This document shows positions 29,386 through 38,858 of a stretch of DNA of 64,000 nt, one piece after another. Source of the DNA: Shewanella inventionis (GTDB lineage Bacteria > Pseudomonadota > Gammaproteobacteria > Enterobacterales > Shewanellaceae); the NCBI RefSeq assembly GCF_014641855.1, contig NZ_BMII01000020.1:43742-107741 (forward strand), read 5' to 3'. Every line of letters begins with the position of its first letter. Positions within the stretch are counted from its first letter, which is position 1. The notes under the pieces are model-generated. The model made no database searches. It was not told where the DNA came from and saw only the letters and a list, made by a program, of their open reading frames with translations. Position numbers and translations under genes: made by a program.

Positions 29386-29983
29386 TAAAACCGCTGCCTT
29401 TTCGATTCAACTCGCTGGTTTCTATTTTCTTTTGATGTGATTTTTTTAGCATCACAAATACGGCTCCAACCCCGCCTTGGTTACGGGTGGCTGAATGATA
29501 GGCCACAACGGGTTCAAGTTGTTGCAACCAATGACATACGGCAGACTTCATTAACCCAGGATAAGGTTTACTTTTGTACCCTTTACCATGAATAACCAAC
29601 ACATTACGTTCGCCACGTTCATAAGCACTCAAGACACAATTAACCAAGCTATCACGCGCCTGCTTGAGGCGATATTCATGCAAGTCTAAAACCGTTTTAA
29701 TGGGGTATTTACCCAACCTTAGCAGTTTAAATACGGCTTCTTGGATACCCTCAACTTTATAACTGACGATGTCATCGGGTTGTAGTGGATGAATTAAATG
29801 CGGATCAAGTGGTAATAACTGTAACAATTCATGTTGCTGTGCTGCTGCCCTTTTGGCTAACTGAGCTTCTGTGATACTTAATGGATTAAGCCACGTTTGT
29901 GATGATAAACTCTGGTTATCAGGTTTTAAGGGGGTGACATCAGCCATTTCTTGTAAAAATAAATCATTATCACTAAAAGCCAT
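29381..29983 (-). CDS. Smr-domain protein (YdaL/SmrA-like)
   Basis: 200 aa. The C-terminal Smr domain shows DLHEYRLKQARD and VLVIHGKGYKS, then an Asn-Gln-Gly-Gly-Val-Gly-Ala segment. The N-terminal ~85 residues match the extension of stand-alone Smr proteins such as E. coli YdaL. Smr domains nick or cleave DNA or RNA; some SmrB-type proteins cut mRNA at collided ribosomes. The specific target is unknown. Confidence 0.85.
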   Translation of the reverse strand: MAFSDNDLFLQEMADVTPLKPDNQSLSSQTWLNPLSITEAQLAKRAAAQQHELLQLLPLDPHLIHPLQPDDIVSYKVEGIQEAVFKLLRLGKYPIKTVLDLHEYRLKQARDSLVNCVLSAYERGERNVLVIHGKGYKSKPYPGLMKSAVCHWLQQLEPVVAYHSATRNQGGVGAVFVMLKKSHQKKIETSELNRKGSGFR

Positions 29984-30105
29984 GGTTTACCTCCTACATA
30001 CTTTGTAAAGATTATGCGCTTGGCAAAATCATTGAATAATTTATAGTTACGCTTACGGTATCGTGTTTAAGGTACCCTTTTCACCTATAAAATAGAGAAA
30101 ACGCA

Positions 30106-30708
30106 TTGAAAAAATTATTGTTTCGTTTTAACACAAACATCTTAGCTTACTTTATCCTTACCTTGTGTTTGTGTATTTTCACGCTTAAATCGTCTGCGTC
30201 AGAATCGGTTCCTCATAAAGCGCTTAATGCTAATTTTGCTAAATTAACGCAAGCATTTGAACAATTAGATCTGTCTAGCATTGAGCAAATATATACCGAC
30301 GATGCAGCGTACATTTCAGAAACACAAGAAAAAGGCATTTTTTCTGGTAAAGACAATATCCTGAGCTTGTACACTCGTTTTTTCGATAAAATTAAACGCA
30401 AAAACGCCAAATTAGAAGTCGATTTTAGAGTATTAATACGTCACAGCGACGCAAATAGTGCAACTGATATTGGTTATTACCTAGTGCGTTTTCATCCTGG
30501 GGAGGACTCTGGCGAACCAATAAGTGAATTTGCGGGTAAATTTGTTACTGTCTTTGCCAAAGATAATAAAGGCAAATGGCAAATTAGCGTGGATTCGAAC
30601 ACCCATGCGTTACCTAAATTTTATTATGACGCTAAACCCGTCCCCAACCTTTATTATGGACGCCAATTCATTACATCTAAAAATATTGAACCGAGTTCAG
30701 CACCCTAA
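30106..30708 (+). CDS. Secreted NTF2-like (SnoaL/DUF4440-type) protein
   Basis: 200 aa with a TTG start after GAGAAAA. N-terminal basic residues and a hydrophobic stretch (about residues 11-30, ending SSASES) form a signal peptide. The rest follows the SnoaL/DUF4440 pattern: NANFAKLTQAFEQLDLSSIEQIYTDDAAYI, GKDNI...LYTRFF, FAGKFVTVFAKDNKGKWQI. These cone-fold domains bind or turn over small molecules, function unknown here. The stop TAA overlaps the ATG of the YchJ gene by one base, so the two are co-transcribed. Confidence 0.7.
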   Translation: MKKLLFRFNTNILAYFILTLCLCIFTLKSSASESVPHKALNANFAKLTQAFEQLDLSSIEQIYTDDAAYISETQEKGIFSGKDNILSLYTRFFDKIKRKNAKLEVDFRVLIRHSDANSATDIGYYLVRFHPGEDSGEPISEFAGKFVTVFAKDNKGKWQISVDSNTHALPKFYYDAKPVPNLYYGRQFITSKNIEPSSAP

Positions 30709-31187
30709 TGAATGCCAATATAACAACAGCTCTATGCCCTTGTGGAAGTAAAACAACATATCAACAATGCTGCCAGCCTTTGCACAATCAACAACGACTC
30801 GCAACGTCGCCTGTTGAACTCATGCGCTCGCGTTATTGTGCCTTCGTCATCGGGCAATTTGATTATTTGATATCTACTCATCATCTTGATTATCGGCAAG
30901 GATTAACCGCATCACAATTAGCCAGTAACAAGACGCATTGGTTAGGCCTGCAAATCATTAACACACCCTTGTTTGACACTAGGGGTGAGGTTACATTTAA
31001 AGCCTGGTATCTTGAAGATAAACAGATAGATGCAATATACGAAACATCATCGTTCGTATTGGTTGACGGTTGCTGGTTATATACTCATGGTCAGCAAATG
31101 CACACCCGCCTTCCTGGTAGAAATGATCCGTGTATTTGCCACAGTGGTAAAAAATTTAAACAGTGCTGTGCAAAATTATGTCATTAA
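30708..31187 (+). CDS. YchJ-family (UPF0225) SEC-C motif protein
   Basis: 159 aa. Two zinc-type SEC-C motifs frame the protein: CPCGSKTTYQQCC at residues 10-22 and PGRNDPCICHSGKKFKQCC near the C-terminus; the central domain (SPVELMRSRYCAFVIGQFDYL) is typical of YchJ. Function unknown. Its stop lies a few bases inside the convergent GGDEF/EAL gene. Confidence 0.9.
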   Translation: MNANITTALCPCGSKTTYQQCCQPLHNQQRLATSPVELMRSRYCAFVIGQFDYLISTHHLDYRQGLTASQLASNKTHWLGLQIINTPLFDTRGEVTFKAWYLEDKQIDAIYETSSFVLVDGCWLYTHGQQMHTRLPGRNDPCICHSGKKFKQCCAKLCH

Positions 31188-33412
31188 TCCAATAATGGCA
31201 ATGAGGTGGGTTGTTGGTCGATAAACTGAACAAAGTCACTTACTCTTATCGCTGGGCTATAAAGATAACCTTGGGCGTGATGACAGGCGCTTAAGGTTAA
31301 AAATGCTTCTTGTTCTTTGGTTTCAACCCCTTCAGCGGTTAATGAAATATTTAACGCTTTGGCCATGGCAATTATCGCGCTAACAATTTCACGGCTTTCA
31401 CGGCTCGACGAAATATCCATAATAAATGAGCGGTCTATTTTTAACTTTGAAATGGGGAACTGTTTCAGATATTTCATTGAGCTGTAACCGGTTCCAAAAT
31501 CATCAATTGCTAACCCCACACCTAACTCGGCCAGTTCGTGACATAAGTTAATGGCATAACGAACATCGCCCATTAACTCAGTTTCGGTGATTTCTAAAAT
31601 TAACGTTTTAGGTTTGAGGCGATAGCGTGTGACTAAGCGCCAAACTTGTTCATATAAATTGCCGCTAAAAAACTGCCTTGCTGCAACGTTAACGTGCATG
31701 GCGATATTTACATTTTTATGCTGCCATAAATTAAGTTGCTTGCAGGCAGTTTCAAGTACCCATTCACCAATGGGATTGATTAATCCTGTTTGTTCAGCAA
31801 TATCAATAAACGAACCTGGATACAACACCCCTTTTTTAGGGTGATGCCAACGTATTAACGCTTCAGCACCAATATATTGATTGGTTTGTAAATCCATTAA
31901 GGGCTGGTAATAAAGCTCAAACTCTCGCCCTTTAATCGCTTGTTGTAAATCTCGTTCGATTTCTGCATTACTGGTAAACGAATCTAATAAATCAGCATTA
32001 AAGAACTGATAATGCATTTCAGACTTACCCTTGGCGTATTGCAAAGTTATGTCGGCACAGGATAAAGGAGAAAACATGCCAGCAACTGATTGAATATCGA
32101 CAACGGCAATGGCAGGCTTTGGATCGACTTTTTCTCGAGAAATCACCGCTGGCGCAGCTAAACTCAAATAAAGTCGCTTAATCATTTGCTCGTGCTCACC
32201 CGAATTTGCACCCTGTTCATGCATTTGAGGCGGCAGCAAGACGGCAAACTCATCACTGCCGACTCTTGCAACATCAATGGCCTTTACCGAAAAGGAAAAG
32301 TGCTTTAAACGGCGAGCGACTTCGATCAGCAATGCGTCACCTTGTTCATGACCATGCGTATCGTTAAACCGTTTAAAACTCATTAAATCAATCAGAATTA
32401 AGGTGCCGTCAACGGCACGATCCAATTGCTGAGTAAAATAACTGCGGTTGTGCAAACCGGTTAAGCTGCAATGCCAAGCCAAATACTCTAATTCGGCTTT
32501 ATGTAAATACTCACTGGAATTATCATAGCTAGACACTAACGCGTAGTGTTTACCGAGCTCAGTAACAAAAGGGGTAATATGATAATTAAGCCAATATTGG
32601 CTTCCATCAACACGGGTTAATTTTATATTACCTTTAACTATCTCATTATCATGAAGTTTTTTTACAATCACATCCAATAGATTAGGATTAGATCTAAAAA
32701 TATCCAAGTTCATTGCACTATGGTGCTCGATAGAAGTCCTGGCAAGACCAGTCATTTTTTCATGCGCGCCGTTCACATACTCGACAATTTTAGTCTCAGT
32801 ATTAACCAACATCACCACATGTTCTGATTGCTCAGTAGCATTACGCAGTAAGTAAATTTGTTCATTGCTGTCGTAAGTGTAGCGAGTGGCAAGAGTGAGC
32901 GCTAATTGATCGGCACATTGAACAGCAAATTGAATGTCTGCTTTTAGCCATTTATGTTGTTCAACAAACTCAATTGAAAGCACCCCTTCTATATGTCCAT
33001 TGATACGAATGGCGACATCAAGGCGGGTGTTTATATTGTGGTGCTGATAATAAGCGATGAATTGTGGAATTTGCGCGCTTTGCGGATCATCAGAAGAAAG
33101 AAGGTAACGATGGGATCGAAGTTCAGTGAAATAGAGCGGGTCAATTGCCGACGTTTGGCGTAAAGATGCATTATGTTCAAGCATATTAGCAACATGGCTA
33201 GCAACTAAATTATGCTGGCAAACATGAAATACATCAAGTTTACTGGGAGTAGAGTCATCCTGGCTTAACAACCACACCGACACAAAAGACGCGTCAAAGT
33301 GCTCTCTTAAAAGTTGGCATACCAACTCAGAGGTTGCGGTAAAATCACCTTGTTGTTTAGCACTGGAATTTACAATTAATTCCAATAAGTGCTGTTGCTC
33401 TTTTCGATTCAT
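31184..33412 (-). CDS. GAF-PAS-GGDEF-EAL protein, probable c-di-GMP phosphodiesterase
   Basis: 742 aa cytoplasmic signalling protein: GAF-like domain (about 15-165), PAS (about 180-290), GGDEF (about 305-460) and EAL (about 480-735). The GGDEF signature reads GSDEF, so the second Gly needed for catalysis is Ser and cyclase activity is doubtful. The EAL domain looks complete: EALIRW, the Asn in NVAARQFF, LEITETEL, IDDFGTGYSS, KIDRSFI and AEGVET. Net prediction: c-di-GMP hydrolysis controlled by the GAF/PAS sensors. No membrane segment. Confidence 0.88.
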   Translation of the reverse strand: MNRKEQQHLLELIVNSSAKQQGDFTATSELVCQLLREHFDASFVSVWLLSQDDSTPSKLDVFHVCQHNLVASHVANMLEHNASLRQTSAIDPLYFTELRSHRYLLSSDDPQSAQIPQFIAYYQHHNINTRLDVAIRINGHIEGVLSIEFVEQHKWLKADIQFAVQCADQLALTLATRYTYDSNEQIYLLRNATEQSEHVVMLVNTETKIVEYVNGAHEKMTGLARTSIEHHSAMNLDIFRSNPNLLDVIVKKLHDNEIVKGNIKLTRVDGSQYWLNYHITPFVTELGKHYALVSSYDNSSEYLHKAELEYLAWHCSLTGLHNRSYFTQQLDRAVDGTLILIDLMSFKRFNDTHGHEQGDALLIEVARRLKHFSFSVKAIDVARVGSDEFAVLLPPQMHEQGANSGEHEQMIKRLYLSLAAPAVISREKVDPKPAIAVVDIQSVAGMFSPLSCADITLQYAKGKSEMHYQFFNADLLDSFTSNAEIERDLQQAIKGREFELYYQPLMDLQTNQYIGAEALIRWHHPKKGVLYPGSFIDIAEQTGLINPIGEWVLETACKQLNLWQHKNVNIAMHVNVAARQFFSGNLYEQVWRLVTRYRLKPKTLILEITETELMGDVRYAINLCHELAELGVGLAIDDFGTGYSSMKYLKQFPISKLKIDRSFIMDISSSRESREIVSAIIAMAKALNISLTAEGVETKEQEAFLTLSACHHAQGYLYSPAIRVSDFVQFIDQQPTSLPLLD

Positions 33413-33782
33413 TTAAATTCCGAAACGTGATCGAACGACTCAACTGTTCTGACTTGCATCACTTCAATGTGATTTTTTATATTTTTTATTTAATGACAAG
33501 GCAGCTACAAAAAATTTGAGTGCAATTTGGGAACATTGTCCGCTTTACTCATGTATACAAGGCTAATGTATACAAAGGCTTTTCAGTAAACAAGAGTTAG
33601 CTACTATACTGACTAATAATGGCGAAGATTACACTTTTTACCTATTAACAGCAAACATTTAGTTAGGTTTTTAAACAAGCGAGACAATACGCTGAACCGA
33701 GTTTAAGTTATTCATTTAATGGAACAAAAATGAACCGAAATCCATCTCTGCTCCAATATTGCTTTGCTTTGTAATTGTTTCT
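33413..33782. other. 370-base intergenic region
   Basis: Upstream of the GGDEF/EAL gene and downstream of the YfcZ-family gene. No gene. Contains two ATGTATACAA palindrome-bearing repeats at 33551-33560 and 33566-33575. Confidence 0.6.
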
Positions 33783-34073
33783 TTACAATGCGTTTTCGAG
33801 CTGAAAAATCATTTTTTCAACACTAAAGGCAAAATCTAAGGTTAACGCGCATTGATCTGCTGTGTGATGAATGCTTGCTTTTGTGCCCGGAAATCGTTGT
33901 TCTGCCGCTAATTTTAGTGCGCTAGCTCTTGCTAAGGCATCATCACCGATAAAACTCAACTCCAGTAATGTGTCTTGTGCTTCTACTACTGCGCCAATAT
34001 CAACGAAGCTTCCGCAATCGGCACAACTGTCGTTAACATTATCGGCTTGCTGCTGTTTAATTTGCTTGATCAT
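33783..34073 (-). CDS. YfcZ/YiiS (DUF406) family protein
   Basis: 96 aa. The paired Cys in DSCADCGSFVDIGAVV and the C-terminal LDFAFSVEKMIFQLE match this small conserved gammaproteobacterial family of unknown function. Confidence 0.82.
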   Translation of the reverse strand: MIKQIKQQQADNVNDSCADCGSFVDIGAVVEAQDTLLELSFIGDDALARASALKLAAEQRFPGTKASIHHTADQCALTLDFAFSVEKMIFQLENAL

Positions 34074-34173
34074 ATCGTGTCCTCAACTGCCTACGTCAAT
34101 GTGTGACAAGCATGCTAACCTAAACAGCAGAAATTTATATTTGCCAAGCTCACAAATAGTCAACTTCGTTTTA

Positions 34174-34659
34174 TTACGCCAGGATTTGGCTTATTTTTCT
34201 CTGCGTCGCGATTTGATCAACAAAATGCATCTCTTCAATAATATTGTGTTGTTGATATAAATTGAGGGCTTTACGTTTTGTCAGCACGTCGCAGTTGCTT
34301 AAGACTTCAACCATGGCGTCAGGTTGTGAGCCTCTGATAACTAAAGCTTCTGGCGTTAATGCTTGTTGTAATTGAAATTGGCGAGCACCCTCGCGTTGAA
34401 AAGTCGCTGCGTTATCGGTTAGGGTAATGTCAGTGGAGACATCAGCAATTAACGCTTGCGCGGGTGGGAGCGAAAATGTTTTGCGAAGTTTTTGTTCAAC
34501 GCTCAGGTCCTTGTCAAACTGAAATTGCGCCATGTCGCGTGCATCGGCTGACAACATAGCCAATAGTAAACCAAATTCTCCACGACGATTGTGTTCAACC
34601 GCCCCGTTTAATCGGCTGCCTATTTGTAACTCATTGACTAATGTTGACTCAATTTGCAT
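34174..34659 (-). CDS. VC2046/SO_2500-type conserved protein
   Basis: 161 aa, no signal peptide or membrane segment. The layout (ELQIGSRLNGAVEHNRRGEFGLLLAMLSADARDMAQF near the N-terminus) resembles the Vibrio/Shewanella VC2046/SO_2500 family of unknown function. Recognised from family memory; moderate confidence. Confidence 0.65.
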   Translation of the reverse strand: MQIESTLVNELQIGSRLNGAVEHNRRGEFGLLLAMLSADARDMAQFQFDKDLSVEQKLRKTFSLPPAQALIADVSTDITLTDNAATFQREGARQFQLQQALTPEALVIRGSQPDAMVEVLSNCDVLTKRKALNLYQQHNIIEEMHFVDQIATQRKISQILA

Positions 34660-34739
34660 ATAAAAACATCACTACAACTGCTCAGTGATATTTTATCGAC
34701 CAAATAAATCAAAACTTTAAAAAATTTTCATTTTTAGGC

Positions 34740-34768
34740 TTTACATACAAAGGGTTTGTGAATACTAT
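34740..34768 (+). promoter_or_regulatory. Sigma-70 promoter of the tRNA-Tyr cluster
   Basis: TTTACA (34740-34745) and TACTAT (34763-34768) with a 17-base spacer, followed by a GC-rich discriminator GGCGGCCGC, as expected for a stringently controlled stable-RNA promoter. First tRNA starts 16 bases further. Confidence 0.8.
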
Positions 34769-34783
34769 GGCGGCCGCAATTGA

Positions 34784-34868
34784 GGAGGGGTTCCCGAGTG
34801 GCCAAAGGGATCAGACTGTAAATCTGACGGCTCCGCCTTCGAAGGTTCGAATCCTTCTCCCTCCACCA
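34784..34868 (+). tRNA. tRNA-Tyr(GTA), copy 1
   Basis: 85 nt with encoded CCA. Acceptor GGAGGGG pairs with the 3' CCCTCC end, anticodon arm CAGACT-GTA-AATCTG, long variable arm as in bacterial tRNA-Tyr, T-arm GGTTCGAATCC. Confidence 0.97.
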
Positions 34869-34963
34869 TTTGCCTGTTGTATCTTGTACCCGTTTTAGTC
34901 ATGTATATGATTAAAACAAAAGCGTTAAAGTGTAAATAGAAAGTAAGCAATAAAGAAAAATCT

Positions 34964-35048
34964 GGAGGGGTTCCCGAGTGGCCAAAGGGATCAGACTGTA
35001 AATCTGACGGCTCCGCCTTCGAAGGTTCGAATCCTTCTCCCTCCACCA
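34964..35048 (+). tRNA. tRNA-Tyr(GTA), copy 2
   Basis: Identical over all 85 bases to copy 1; 95-base spacer. Confidence 0.97.
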
Positions 35049-35074
35049 TTTTCTTTATTATCTTCTTTCGCTGT

Positions 35075-35159
35075 GGAGGGGTTCCCGAGTGGCCAAAGGG
35101 ATCAGACTGTAAATCTGACGGCTCCGCCTTCGAAGGTTCGAATCCTTCTCCCTCCACCA
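35075..35159 (+). tRNA. tRNA-Tyr(GTA), copy 3
   Basis: Identical to copies 1 and 2; 26-base spacer. No clear Rho-independent terminator follows. Confidence 0.97.
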
Positions 35160-35337
35160 TTTTACATCTCGTTAAGCCTTAACATTTCCAGCTTGTTGTT
35201 ATCCTCACTGTACACTCATCAATAATCTATTGATTTACTTCTATAAATCTCATTTTTTATCCCGTTAACATTTATTTCTTCTTTTCATTTTTTATTTTGG
35301 TTATGATTTATTTCCATTTGTAATAACGAGTTTTGTC

Positions 35338-36396
35338 ATGCCAACTACTTGGGTCAATCAGGCCATCGCAAAAATTGAAGCAGATTACCAACGTTCTGCA
35401 GACACGCATTTAATCAAATTAGATTTACCGCAATTAGTCGGCGTTGATATCTATTTAAAAGACGAGAGCACTCACCCAACCGGCAGTTTAAAACATCGTT
35501 TAGCCCGCTCGTTATTTTTATATGCATTATGTAATGGTTGGGTAAAGCAAGGCACGCCCATCATAGAATCATCATCAGGCAGCACCGCCGTCTCTGAGGC
35601 CTATTTTGCTCGCTTACTGGGCTTGCCGTTTATTGCTGTTATGCCAAAAACAACGGCCAAAAAGAAAATTCAACAAATTGAGTTTTACGGTGGTCAGTGC
35701 CACTTTGTCGATAATGGTAGCCTAATGTATGCAGAGTCAGAACGGTTAGCTCGTGAACTCAATGGCCACTACATGGATCAATTTACTTATGCAGAGCGGG
35801 CAACTGATTGGCGTGGTAATAACAACATCGCTGATTCTATTTTTAGTCAAATGGAAAAAGAGCCTCACCCCATTCCAAGTTGGATTGTGATGAGCCCAGG
35901 TACTGGCGGCACAAGTGCCACCATAGGCCGTTATATTCGATATCAACAACGTGCAACCCAGTTATGTGTCGTTGATCCTGAAAACTCCGTTTTTTATGAT
36001 TATTTTCAACGTGGTGATGCCTCAATAATGAGTAATAAAAGCAGTAAAATTGAAGGCATTGGCAGGCCTAGAGTTGAGCCATCATTTATTGCTGGGGTCG
36101 TTGACAGTATGTTGCAAATACCCGATGCAGCCTCAATTGCAACAATACAATGGTTAGAACAATTGATTGGCCGTAAAACAGGGGCATCGACAGGTACTAA
36201 TTTATATGGCGCACTCTTATTGGCGACTAAAATGCGACAAGCTGGTGAAAGCGGTTCAATCGTGACGTTAATTTGTGATGCGGGTGAGCGTTACCTCGAC
36301 ACTTATTACAATCCACAATGGATCGACACCCATATTGGCTGCTTTGAACATTATCGCCAAAAGCTTGAAAATTTTAATGATAGTGGTTTGCTTTAA
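35338..36396 (+). CDS. PLP-dependent cysteine synthase/cysteine desulfhydrase family protein
   Basis: 352 aa fold-type II PLP enzyme. PLP-lysine in [12 protein letters not shown] (about residues 45-56), Asn-loop equivalent in [20 protein letters not shown], phosphate-binding [14 protein letters not shown], and [12 protein letters not shown] near the C-terminus. The family contains cysteine synthases, cystathionine beta-synthases and Cds1-type L-cysteine desulfhydrases; the particular sequence is closer to the latter atypical group than to CysK/CysM, but the reaction cannot be fixed here. Single gene with own terminator. Confidence 0.82.
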   Translation: MPTTWVNQAIAKIEADYQRSADTHLIKLDLPQLVGVDIYLKDESTHPTGSLKHRLARSLFLYALCNGWVKQGTPIIESSSGSTAVSEAYFARLLGLPFIAVMPKTTAKKKIQQIEFYGGQCHFVDNGSLMYAESERLARELNGHYMDQFTYAERATDWRGNNNIADSIFSQMEKEPHPIPSWIVMSPGTGGTSATIGRYIRYQQRATQLCVVDPENSVFYDYFQRGDASIMSNKSSKIEGIGRPRVEPSFIAGVVDSMLQIPDAASIATIQWLEQLIGRKTGASTGTNLYGALLLATKMRQAGESGSIVTLICDAGERYLDTYYNPQWIDTHIGCFEHYRQKLENFNDSGLL

Positions 36397-36416
36397 GTCA
36401 CCTCACCTCAATACAA

Positions 36417-36447
36417 CAATGCCGCAGATTATTTGCGGCATTATTTT
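36417..36447 (+). terminator. Rho-independent terminator after the PLP enzyme gene
   Basis: AATGCCGCA-GATTATT-TGCGGCATT stem followed by ATTTT. Confidence 0.85.
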
Positions 36448-36485
36448 ATCATTTGAATATATGGACTTATACCAAGATCATTCTA

Positions 36486-37154
36486 TTAATCGATATTTAA
36501 ATATTTGTGGGTCTGAATAGACAAGCGCCAGTTACGAGCAATACAAACTTGCATTGCAAGCTGTGTTGCGCGGGGCTTTTGACTAATAGGTTGTAAACAA
36601 ATGGTTTTGCCTGTGACGTCGATGTCATTCAGTAGTGCATCTAATTCATCAATATGTTTTTCTGTGGCGATGGGGTGTTTAATTTCATTGGCGCGCACTA
36701 ACGCTTGCTCAAGTACTTTATAACCGCCTTTCATATTCACTTTAGGCGACACCGTCACCCAAACCGAGTCATGACATTTAACTTCAAAAGTGCCACTGGT
36801 CTCAATTTGAACCTGATACCCTGCTGCAATAAAGTCATTTGTCAGTTCAGTTAAATCATATAAACATGGCTCACCACCAGTTAACACGATGTGCTTTGCC
36901 GTAAAGCCTTTATCTTTAAAAGCTTGGATTAAACTGCTGCCGGTATGATCGGCCCAACGGCCAATAGTGCCATCAACTTGGATAACTTGCTCTGCGCTGA
37001 CTTTATTTTCAGGCAACACATCCCAGGTTTGTTTAGTATCACACCAAGCACACCCCACAGGACAACCCTGTAAGCGAACGAAAAGTGCCGCGACTCCGGT
37101 CAAAGAGCCCTCACCTTGTATTGTTTGAAATACTTCGTTAACTGGATATTTCAT
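36486..37154 (-). CDS. queE: 7-carboxy-7-deazaguanine synthase
   Basis: 222 aa from the second of two adjacent ATGs (37154), which lies 6 bases after AAGG; the first ATG (37157) is too close to it. Radical SAM Cys cluster in RLQGCPVGCAWCDTKQTW (C-x3-C-x2-C), and substrate-binding QGEG at the N-terminus. Converts 6-carboxytetrahydropterin to CDG in queuosine/7-deazaguanine biosynthesis. Divergent from queC, the next enzyme of the route. Confidence 0.94.
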   Translation of the reverse strand: MKYPVNEVFQTIQGEGSLTGVAALFVRLQGCPVGCAWCDTKQTWDVLPENKVSAEQVIQVDGTIGRWADHTGSSLIQAFKDKGFTAKHIVLTGGEPCLYDLTELTNDFIAAGYQVQIETSGTFEVKCHDSVWVTVSPKVNMKGGYKVLEQALVRANEIKHPIATEKHIDELDALLNDIDVTGKTICLQPISQKPRATQLAMQVCIARNWRLSIQTHKYLNID

Positions 37155-37352
37155 CATTTACCTTACTTTTAACGCCTAGCAATAGCACCAGACAAATAAC
37201 AGGGCGGCATTTATAGAGGATTTTACCGCCAGCTGCAAGTATTTACGCGACGTGCTTTGCACTTGTGCTGACCTTAGGTAAACTATCTGTTCGATATTTT
37301 TGAACAACAAGAGTAATAGCGCCAACTGTTTATCGGTGCGTTAAGAGTATTT

Positions 37353-38060
37353 ATGTCAAACACTGCATCACACTCAACAAAAGCATTAGTCGTATTCAGC
37401 GGCGGACAAGATTCAACCACTTGCCTGATTCAAGCATTGTCAGAATACGATGAAGTCCATGGCATCACTTTTGATTATGGTCAGCGCCACCGACAAGAAA
37501 TAGAAGTGGCAAAATCATTAGCGTTTGAGCTCAATTTAGCCAGCCATAAAGTGATGGACACCACCTTGTTAAACGAGCTAGCAATATCAGCATTAACACG
37601 TGATGCAATTCCTGTGTCGCACGAGCTTATGAATAACGGCTTGCCTAACACATTTGTGCCGGGGCGTAATATATTATTTTTAACATTGGCAGGTATTTAT
37701 GCCTACCAACTTGGCTGTGATGTCATTATCACAGGCGTGTGCGAAACAGACTTTTCAGGCTACCCAGATTGCCGAAATGAATTTATTCAGTCAATGCAGC
37801 AATCGTTAGCTTTAGGAATGGACAAGCCATTGAAGATAGTCACGCCGTTAATGTGGCTCAATAAAGCTGAAACCTGGGCTTTGGCTGATAAATATCAACA
37901 ATTAGCGTTAGTGCAAAATAAAACCCTAACCTGTTATAACGGTATCATTGGCACGGGTTGTGGCGACTGTCCTGCTTGTTTGCTTCGCCAGCGTGGTCTT
38001 GATGATTATTTACAAAACCAACAGGCAGTTATGGCATCATTAAACAGTAAAATGCAATAA
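37353..38060 (+). CDS. queC: 7-cyano-7-deazaguanine (preQ0) synthase
   Basis: 235 aa. PP-loop SGGQDSTT at residues 16-23, [10 protein letters not shown], and the C-terminal zinc Cys set in [13 protein letters not shown]. Makes preQ0 from CDG with ATP and ammonia, the precursor of queuosine in tRNA (acting among others on tRNA-Tyr, encoded nearby). Divergent from queE across a 200-base region. Confidence 0.95.
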   Translation: MSNTASHSTKALVVFSGGQDSTTCLIQALSEYDEVHGITFDYGQRHRQEIEVAKSLAFELNLASHKVMDTTLLNELAISALTRDAIPVSHELMNNGLPNTFVPGRNILFLTLAGIYAYQLGCDVIITGVCETDFSGYPDCRNEFIQSMQQSLALGMDKPLKIVTPLMWLNKAETWALADKYQQLALVQNKTLTCYNGIIGTGCGDCPACLLRQRGLDDYLQNQQAVMASLNSKMQ

Positions 38061-38214
38061 CAGCAAACACAGCCATTAACACTGCGACATGTTATAATAA
38101 TAAAATATCATTGATTGCCGGGGGTTGCCTAACAACGCCCCCTGCCATTGTAATAACTTGATTTCATATTGGTTGTTATCCTGACAGCTTCAACTAAAAC
38201 GATTAGAGGTAATT

Positions 38215-38841
38215 GTGGCTAAACAATCAAGCTCAGTTGGACCCTATCATTTTTTAGTCGTGATCAGCTTACTCTGTATCGCCTTGTTTGCTGCTGACAT
38301 CCCTTCCCCCCCTTTTTATCCAATAGATCAATATTTTAGTTATCGTTACGACGATATCCAACATGGCCAGGTGTGGCGATTAGTGACTGGAAACTTATTG
38401 CATACAAACCTATGGCACCTGCTGATGAATTTAGCCGGCTTTTGGGTGATTGTTTTTTTACATGACGTGCACTATAAACGTCACCCAGAGAAGCTGGTTT
38501 TACTCTTTGTGTGCTTATGCTTACTTGAAGGTATCGGGTTATACCTATTTTACCCAAGCTTAAAAGCCTATGTCGGCCTAAGTGGTATTTTGCATGGCTT
38601 ATTTGCCTTTGGCGCCTTAATGGATATCCGTAAAGGTTATTATTCAGGGTACTTACTACTGCTTGGTGTTATCGCTAAAGTGGCATATGAACAATATTTT
38701 GGTGCAACAGAAAGTGTAACGGCATTAATTGGTGCAAGAGTAGCAACAGAGTCTCATCTTGTGGGCTTAATTTGTGGTTTACTGTGTGCGCTTTGCTGGT
38801 CTTTTGTTGCTAACCGATTTAAATATAATAAGTTATCTTAA
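38215..38841 (+). CDS. rrtA: Rhombosortase (rhomboid-family intramembrane protease)
   Basis: 208 aa with GTG start after AGAGGT. About six membrane segments. Rhomboid-type catalytic Ser in GLSGILHG and His in ESHLVGLICG; WHLLMNLAGFW corresponds to the conserved HxxxN helix. Rhombosortases cleave C-terminal GlyGly-CTERM anchors of exported proteins, common in Shewanella and Vibrio. No GlyGly-CTERM target is in the window. Confidence 0.85.
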   Translation: MAKQSSSVGPYHFLVVISLLCIALFAADIPSPPFYPIDQYFSYRYDDIQHGQVWRLVTGNLLHTNLWHLLMNLAGFWVIVFLHDVHYKRHPEKLVLLFVCLCLLEGIGLYLFYPSLKAYVGLSGILHGLFAFGALMDIRKGYYSGYLLLLGVIAKVAYEQYFGATESVTALIGARVATESHLVGLICGLLCALCWSFVANRFKYNKLS

Positions 38842-38858
38842 CCAGCAGAATAAACTCG

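Noticed and set aside
34765..35160. 131-codon frame on the minus strand with repeated GEGFEPSKAEPSDLQSDPFG
   Set aside because: It is the antisense reading of the three tRNA-Tyr genes, a well-known source of false proteins.
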